A stretch of DNA of 64,000 bases from assembly GCF_022814725.1 (NCBI RefSeq), contig NZ_CP093442.1, positions 620,001 to 684,000 on the forward strand, in the 5' to 3' direction. Below are positions 60,216-64,000 of this stretch, in pieces. Positions within the stretch are counted from its first letter, which is position 1. Each line of letters opens with the position of its first letter. A program made the position numbers and the translations under genes. The notes under the pieces were generated by a model. It did no database searches and was not told where the DNA came from. It was given only the letters and a program-made list of their open reading frames with translations. The DNA is from Bdellovibrio reynosensis (GTDB lineage Bacteria; Bdellovibrionota; Bdellovibrionia; Bdellovibrionales; Bdellovibrionaceae).

Positions 60216-61673
60216 ATGGAAGCACCCTACGCTTTAACCTTTGATGATATCCTTTTACTTCCCCAATATTCTGAAATTACGCCGACTGAAGTGATTCCGC
60301 GATCCTTGTTTGCTCGCGGAAAGTATTTAAACACGCCGGTTATTTCTGCAGCCATGGACACCGTGACTGAGCACCGCATTGCCCGGGTGATGGCGCAAAA
60401 CGGTGGCTTGGGAATCATTCACAAAAATTTCGATATTGAAAAACAGGCCCTTGAAGTTGAAAAAGTAAAAAAATACGAGTCAGGCATGATCACCGATCCT
60501 ATCACTTTAGGTCCCGATCACCTTGTTGAAGAAGCGGTTTTGCTGATGGAAAAATATTCTATCAGTGGAGTGCCGGTAACTGTCGATGGCACGTTGGTTG
60601 GTATCTTAACTAACCGTGATCTGCGTTTTGAAGAAAATTTCAATCAACCTATTCGCAACTTGATGACGAAAGAAAATCTAGTCACAGCGAAAATGGGTAC
60701 GACTTTAGATGAAGCAAAAAAGATTTTGCAACAACACCGCATTGAAAAATTGCCGGTGGTTGATGATAAGGGAAAATTAAAAGGTCTTATCACGATTAAG
60801 GATATCGAAAAGGCAAAAAATTATCCGCAAGCCACAAAAGACGAACATGGTCGTTTGTTTGTAGGTGCTGCGATTGGTGTTGGGGCCGATTCCAGAGATC
60901 GCGCTGATGCCCTAGTTGCAGCTAAGGTTGACGTTCTTTGTGTCGATACCGCCCACGGCCATTCTAAAAACGTGGTTGAAATGGTGAAGTACATCACACA
61001 GAAACATAAAGACGTTATTTTAGTTGCCGGAAACGTGGTGACTGCTGAAGGCACGCTTGCGTTGCTTGATGCTGGTGCTGAAATTGTTAAGGTCGGCGTT
61101 GGGCCAGGAAGTATTTGTACCACGCGCGTTGTGGCGGGCGTTGGTATGCCGCAAATTTCTGCGGTGGTTGAATGCGCCAAGGCTGCCAAGTCCCGCGGAA
61201 AAACCATCATCGCTGACGGTGGTATAAAGTTTTCTGGCGACATCACAAAGGCCTTAGCTCTGGGTGCAAACTCAGTGATGATCGGAAATCTTTTAGCCGG
61301 TGCTGAAGAGTCCCCTGGGGAAACAATTTTATTCCAAGGCCGTACATATAAAGTTTATCGCGGTATGGGAAGTATTGGTGCTATGTCTCGCGGTTCAAAA
61401 GATCGGTACGGTCAGATGGACGTTGAAGAAAGTGAAAAGTTAGTTCCTGAAGGTATCGAAGGCAAAGTGGCCTACAAGGGTGCTGCCTCTGGAATCATTC
61501 ATCAACTTGTTGGGGGTCTAAAATCCGGCATGGGATATTTGGGTGCTCGCAATATTGATGAACTTCAAGCTAAAGCGCGCTTCGTAAGAATCACAGCCAT
61601 GGGGCTTCGTGAATCCCACGTGCACGATGTTAGCATCACCAAAGAAGCTCCAAACTATCGATTGGAGTCTTAA
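60216..61673 (+). CDS. guaB: Inosine-5'-monophosphate dehydrogenase
   Basis: A 485-residue enzyme oxidising IMP to XMP, the first step to [17 protein letters not shown] opens the barrel, a CBS pair occupies about 90-205, and the catalytic loop [15 protein letters not shown] carries the active cysteine. The mobile flap [10 protein letters not shown] is present. It is followed after two bases by guaA, forming the guanine nucleotide operon. Confidence 0.98.
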   Translation: MEAPYALTFDDILLLPQYSEITPTEVIPRSLFARGKYLNTPVISAAMDTVTEHRIARVMAQNGGLGIIHKNFDIEKQALEVEKVKKYESGMITDPITLGPDHLVEEAVLLMEKYSISGVPVTVDGTLVGILTNRDLRFEENFNQPIRNLMTKENLVTAKMGTTLDEAKKILQQHRIEKLPVVDDKGKLKGLITIKDIEKAKNYPQATKDEHGRLFVGAAIGVGADSRDRADALVAAKVDVLCVDTAHGHSKNVVEMVKYITQKHKDVILVAGNVVTAEGTLALLDAGAEIVKVGVGPGSICTTRVVAGVGMPQISAVVECAKAAKSRGKTIIADGGIKFSGDITKALALGANSVMIGNLLAGAEESPGETILFQGRTYKVYRGMGSIGAMSRGSKDRYGQMDVEESEKLVPEGIEGKVAYKGAASGIIHQLVGGLKSGMGYLGARNIDELQAKARFVRITAMGLRESHVHDVSITKEAPNYRLES

Positions 61674-61675
61674 GG

Positions 61676-63196
61676 ATGCGCGGATTTATTATTTTAGATT
61701 TTGGTTCTCAGTTCACTCAACTGATCGCAAGACGTCTACGTGAACTGGGGTATTATTCAGAAATTCACGCCTATAACTATCCCACAGAAGAAATTCGTAA
61801 GAAAAATCCCTATGGAATTATATTAAGTGGCGGGCCGAATTCAGTTTATGAATCAGGTTCTCCATTAAGAGATGTCGCCGAACTTCGTAACATAAGTCCT
61901 TTAATGGCTGTGTGTTATGGAATGCAGCTTCTTGCTCACCAACTGGGTGGCAAAGTGACGAAGGCTGAACACCGTGAGTACGGCTTAAATTATGTAACAT
62001 GGACTTCCGTCGTAAAAGGCGTTCCCGAGAAACAAAAAGTCTGGATGAGTCACGGTGACGTTGTTGAAGTTCCACCAAAAGATTTTGAAGTCATCGGTGT
62101 TTCTGAAAGCAACCATCCCGCAGCCATGCGTGGACCTGGTGTGCTCGCAGTTCAATTCCATCCTGAGGTTGCGCACACAGATCATGGAAATGATTTATTA
62201 AAATACTTTGCTAGCGAAATGTGCGCAGCCCCTGCTGATTGGGATGCTCCTCATATTAAAGATATTTTGATTAAAGAAGTTCAAGAAAAAGTGGGACCTA
62301 CGGACCATGTCCTAGTGGGTTTAAGCGGTGGTGTTGATTCAACGGTTGTGGCGACACTGTTGACAAAAGCACTGGGTGCTAATCGCGTTCACTGTGTTTT
62401 TGTTGATAATGGTCTATTAAGAAAAAATGAATTTGAAAATGTTTTGGAAAGCTATCACCGCATTGGTTTAAATGTGAAAGGTGTGAATGCTTCCCAAGAG
62501 TTTTTAAGTGAACTTAAAGGCAAAGAAGATCCTGAAGACAAACGTAAAACCATCGGTCGCGTTTTCATTGAAGTCTTTGATAAAAGTTACGATCACGCCT
62601 TGCCAATAAAGTGGCTGGCGCAAGGGACATTGTATCCAGATGTGATTGAAAGCGTGTCATCTGTCGGTGGCAGTGTCACGATCAAGTCCCATCACAATGT
62701 AGGTGGTCTTCCAGAAAAAATGAAGTTAGGACTAGTTGAGCCCGTCCGTGAACTTTTTAAAGATGAAGTTCGTGCTTTGGGTGCGCAGCTTAGTTTGCCT
62801 CGCGAAATGTTGTGGCGCCACCCTTTCCCAGGTCCGGGTCTAGCAATTCGAGTGTTAGGTGAAGTCACTGAAGAGAAATTGAAAATACTTAAAGAAGCAG
62901 ATGATGTTTATATCTCAGAGCTTCGTCGTCGCGGTCTTTATGATAACATCTGGCAAGCGTTCTGTGTTCTTTTGCCGGTAAAAACTGTGGGCGTGCAAGG
63001 GGATGCTAGAACCTATGATCACGTGTTGGCATTGCGTGCGGTGACTTCCAGTGATGGGATGACAGCGGACTGGTATCCATTTGACTTTAAGTTTTTAAGT
63101 GAGGTTTCAAATTTGATCACCAATAAAGTCAAAGGAGTGAATCGCGTCGTTTATGATGTGACTAGTAAACCTCCGGGCACTATTGAGTGGGAGTAA
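61676..63196 (+). CDS. guaA: GMP synthase (glutamine-hydrolysing)
   Basis: A 506-residue enzyme converting XMP to GMP. Class-I glutamine amidotransferase domain (1-190) with the nucleophile Cys in AVCYGMQLLAHQLGG and His-Pro-Glu in QFHPEVAHTD; ATP-pyrophosphatase P-loop SGGVDSTV; C-terminal dimerisation domain ending KPPGTIEWE. AAGGATG just before the ATG is the ribosome site, two bases after guaB. Confidence 0.98.
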   Translation: MRGFIILDFGSQFTQLIARRLRELGYYSEIHAYNYPTEEIRKKNPYGIILSGGPNSVYESGSPLRDVAELRNISPLMAVCYGMQLLAHQLGGKVTKAEHREYGLNYVTWTSVVKGVPEKQKVWMSHGDVVEVPPKDFEVIGVSESNHPAAMRGPGVLAVQFHPEVAHTDHGNDLLKYFASEMCAAPADWDAPHIKDILIKEVQEKVGPTDHVLVGLSGGVDSTVVATLLTKALGANRVHCVFVDNGLLRKNEFENVLESYHRIGLNVKGVNASQEFLSELKGKEDPEDKRKTIGRVFIEVFDKSYDHALPIKWLAQGTLYPDVIESVSSVGGSVTIKSHHNVGGLPEKMKLGLVEPVRELFKDEVRALGAQLSLPREMLWRHPFPGPGLAIRVLGEVTEEKLKILKEADDVYISELRRRGLYDNIWQAFCVLLPVKTVGVQGDARTYDHVLALRAVTSSDGMTADWYPFDFKFLSEVSNLITNKVKGVNRVVYDVTSKPPGTIEWE

Positions 63197-63261
63197 TTAA
63201 CCTTAAGTAATGTCCCTTTTGTAACTCATCAATATAGGATGTGCTTGCTAGTTTTCTGAGA

Positions 63262-64000
63262 ATGAAAATTCTAAAGCACATCCAATCACCAAAATTTTTC
63301 TTCTCAATCATTTTACTTTTTGTTTTATCGGCGGCGGCAGCAAGTCAGTTGCTGTATCAAACGTCAGGTGTAAATAGTTTTAAATTATTCCTAGATGAAA
63401 ATGGCACGCGCAGAGCTGTGCGCACGTCTCATTCTTATGATTTATTTAGAAAGTTCTTACCTGCGGGTGGTGAAGAATTATTTTTAGTTTCTTCTAATAA
63501 AACCGTGACGACTTATCTTGATGCTGAAGGAACCGGCGGTCAGGTTTCTTGGAGCGTAAGGAAAGGCGCAAAGCTTGAGAAAGTTCTGTGGGGAAAAACC
63601 GAGCAAGCAACAGATCTTTTCGTGCACGAAGAGTTTCCAGTGCTAGTGACTGCTTTGGCGGGTTGTTGTGCAGAGATGACGGGATATAGACTTTATGATT
63701 TAGAAACCGGCAAGTTGATCATGTCCTTTAACGACTTTGCTTGGGAAGACAAAGTCACTCAGCCTTTTACTTTGGAAATTCCTAATTCAGATCTTCGCCC
63801 GCGTTTTATAGGAATGATTTCACAAGATAGCACCCGCGATCGTGATTTCGTAGCCCCAGCGCCAGGTAAGCAGGCAGCATTGCTTGTTAAATACGCAGTA
63901 GAATCGCAAAAACAAAGACTGCAAATAGATATGGAAGTTGCTGCTGGAAATGGCATCAGCGTTCTTGATATTTCCTGGGAGCCTGATACGACGGTGCCAG
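63262..64000 (+). CDS. Exported protein of unknown function (5' part)
   Basis: A gene beginning at ATG 63262 and open to the window end (246 codons seen). The first 35 residues include a hydrophobic signal or anchor (FFFSIILLFVLSAAAA). The rest is beta-like with two adjacent cysteines in LAGCCAEMTGYRLYDLETGK, phrases typical of a repeat-strand or beta-propeller-like exported protein. No family recognised. It lies 65 bp after guaA and may be a separate unit. Confidence 0.65.
   Translation, partial: MKILKHIQSPKFFFSIILLFVLSAAAASQLLYQTSGVNSFKLFLDENGTRRAVRTSHSYDLFRKFLPAGGEELFLVSSNKTVTTYLDAEGTGGQVSWSVRKGAKLEKVLWGKTEQATDLFVHEEFPVLVTALAGCCAEMTGYRLYDLETGKLIMSFNDFAWEDKVTQPFTLEIPNSDLRPRFIGMISQDSTRDRDFVAPAPGKQAALLVKYAVESQKQRLQIDMEVAAGNGISVLDISWEPDTTVP

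Overview
The window looks like chromosomal DNA from a Gram-negative, didermic predator-type bacterium of the Bdellovibrio group (Bdellovibrionota). This is inferred from gene content and base composition, not from a marker search. Supporting signs are an LptD-type LPS export barrel, many small exported proteins and secreted hydrolases, abundant coiled-coil proteins, and a moderate-to-low GC content. No phage, insertion sequence, CRISPR array or rRNA operon was seen. One tRNA gene (initiator tRNA-fMet) is present.

Layout. 1-12.9 kb is a sensory and envelope region: the tail of an unknown gene, a MEDS-domain protein divergent from a hybrid histidine kinase with an ethylene-receptor-like membrane domain, a SRAP abasic-site protein, SlyX, an M48 lipoprotein protease, an OmpR-type regulator, several very small genes (a 39-residue membrane protein, YheU, an acidic protein, an N/Q-rich protein), a chemoreceptor with a CxxCH haem motif and an exported alpha/beta hydrolase. 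13-18.3 kb holds the initiator tRNA and a heavy-metal efflux operon (His/Cys-rich protein, CusA/CzcA pump, His-rich periplasmic protein, TolC) with no ordinary adaptor gene. 18.4-25.4 kb has a BON protein, TrhO, RF3, a YadG/YadH-like ABC exporter and unknown membrane and exported proteins. 25.6-32 kb is the conserved translation block ffh-rpsP-khpA-rimM-trmD-SPOUT methyltransferase-rplS-rnhB-yraN. 32-43 kb holds lptD, a STAS protein, coiled-coil and membrane proteins, a VKOR-DsbA fusion, a ChaN-like protein coupled to a double-GYF protein, HU, and exported TPR and FecR-like proteins. 43-50 kb has a long coiled-coil gene upstream of pyk, a cNMP-binding protein, and a thiolase-scoA-scoB operon. 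50-64 kb holds a DUF4097-like protein, a histone-like-tailed zinc protein, a secreted HNH nuclease, miaB-BFN-antiporter-patatin, a gamma-carbonic anhydrase, guaB-guaA and the start of an unknown exported protein.

The most unusual structure is a family of GC-rich, nested-palindrome intergenic repeats at about 27.64, 30.47 and 46.23 kb. The conserved core is flanked by arms whose sequence differs at each locus but remains self-complementary, and the same unpaired G-G position recurs in all three. This compensatory pattern points to selection on (or a copying mechanism that creates) secondary structure. Other features worth testing are a hairpin that sequesters the start codon at 41.56 kb, the adaptor-less efflux operon, the ethylene-receptor-like kinase, and lysine-rich histone-H1-like tails on RNase HII and on a zinc-motif protein.
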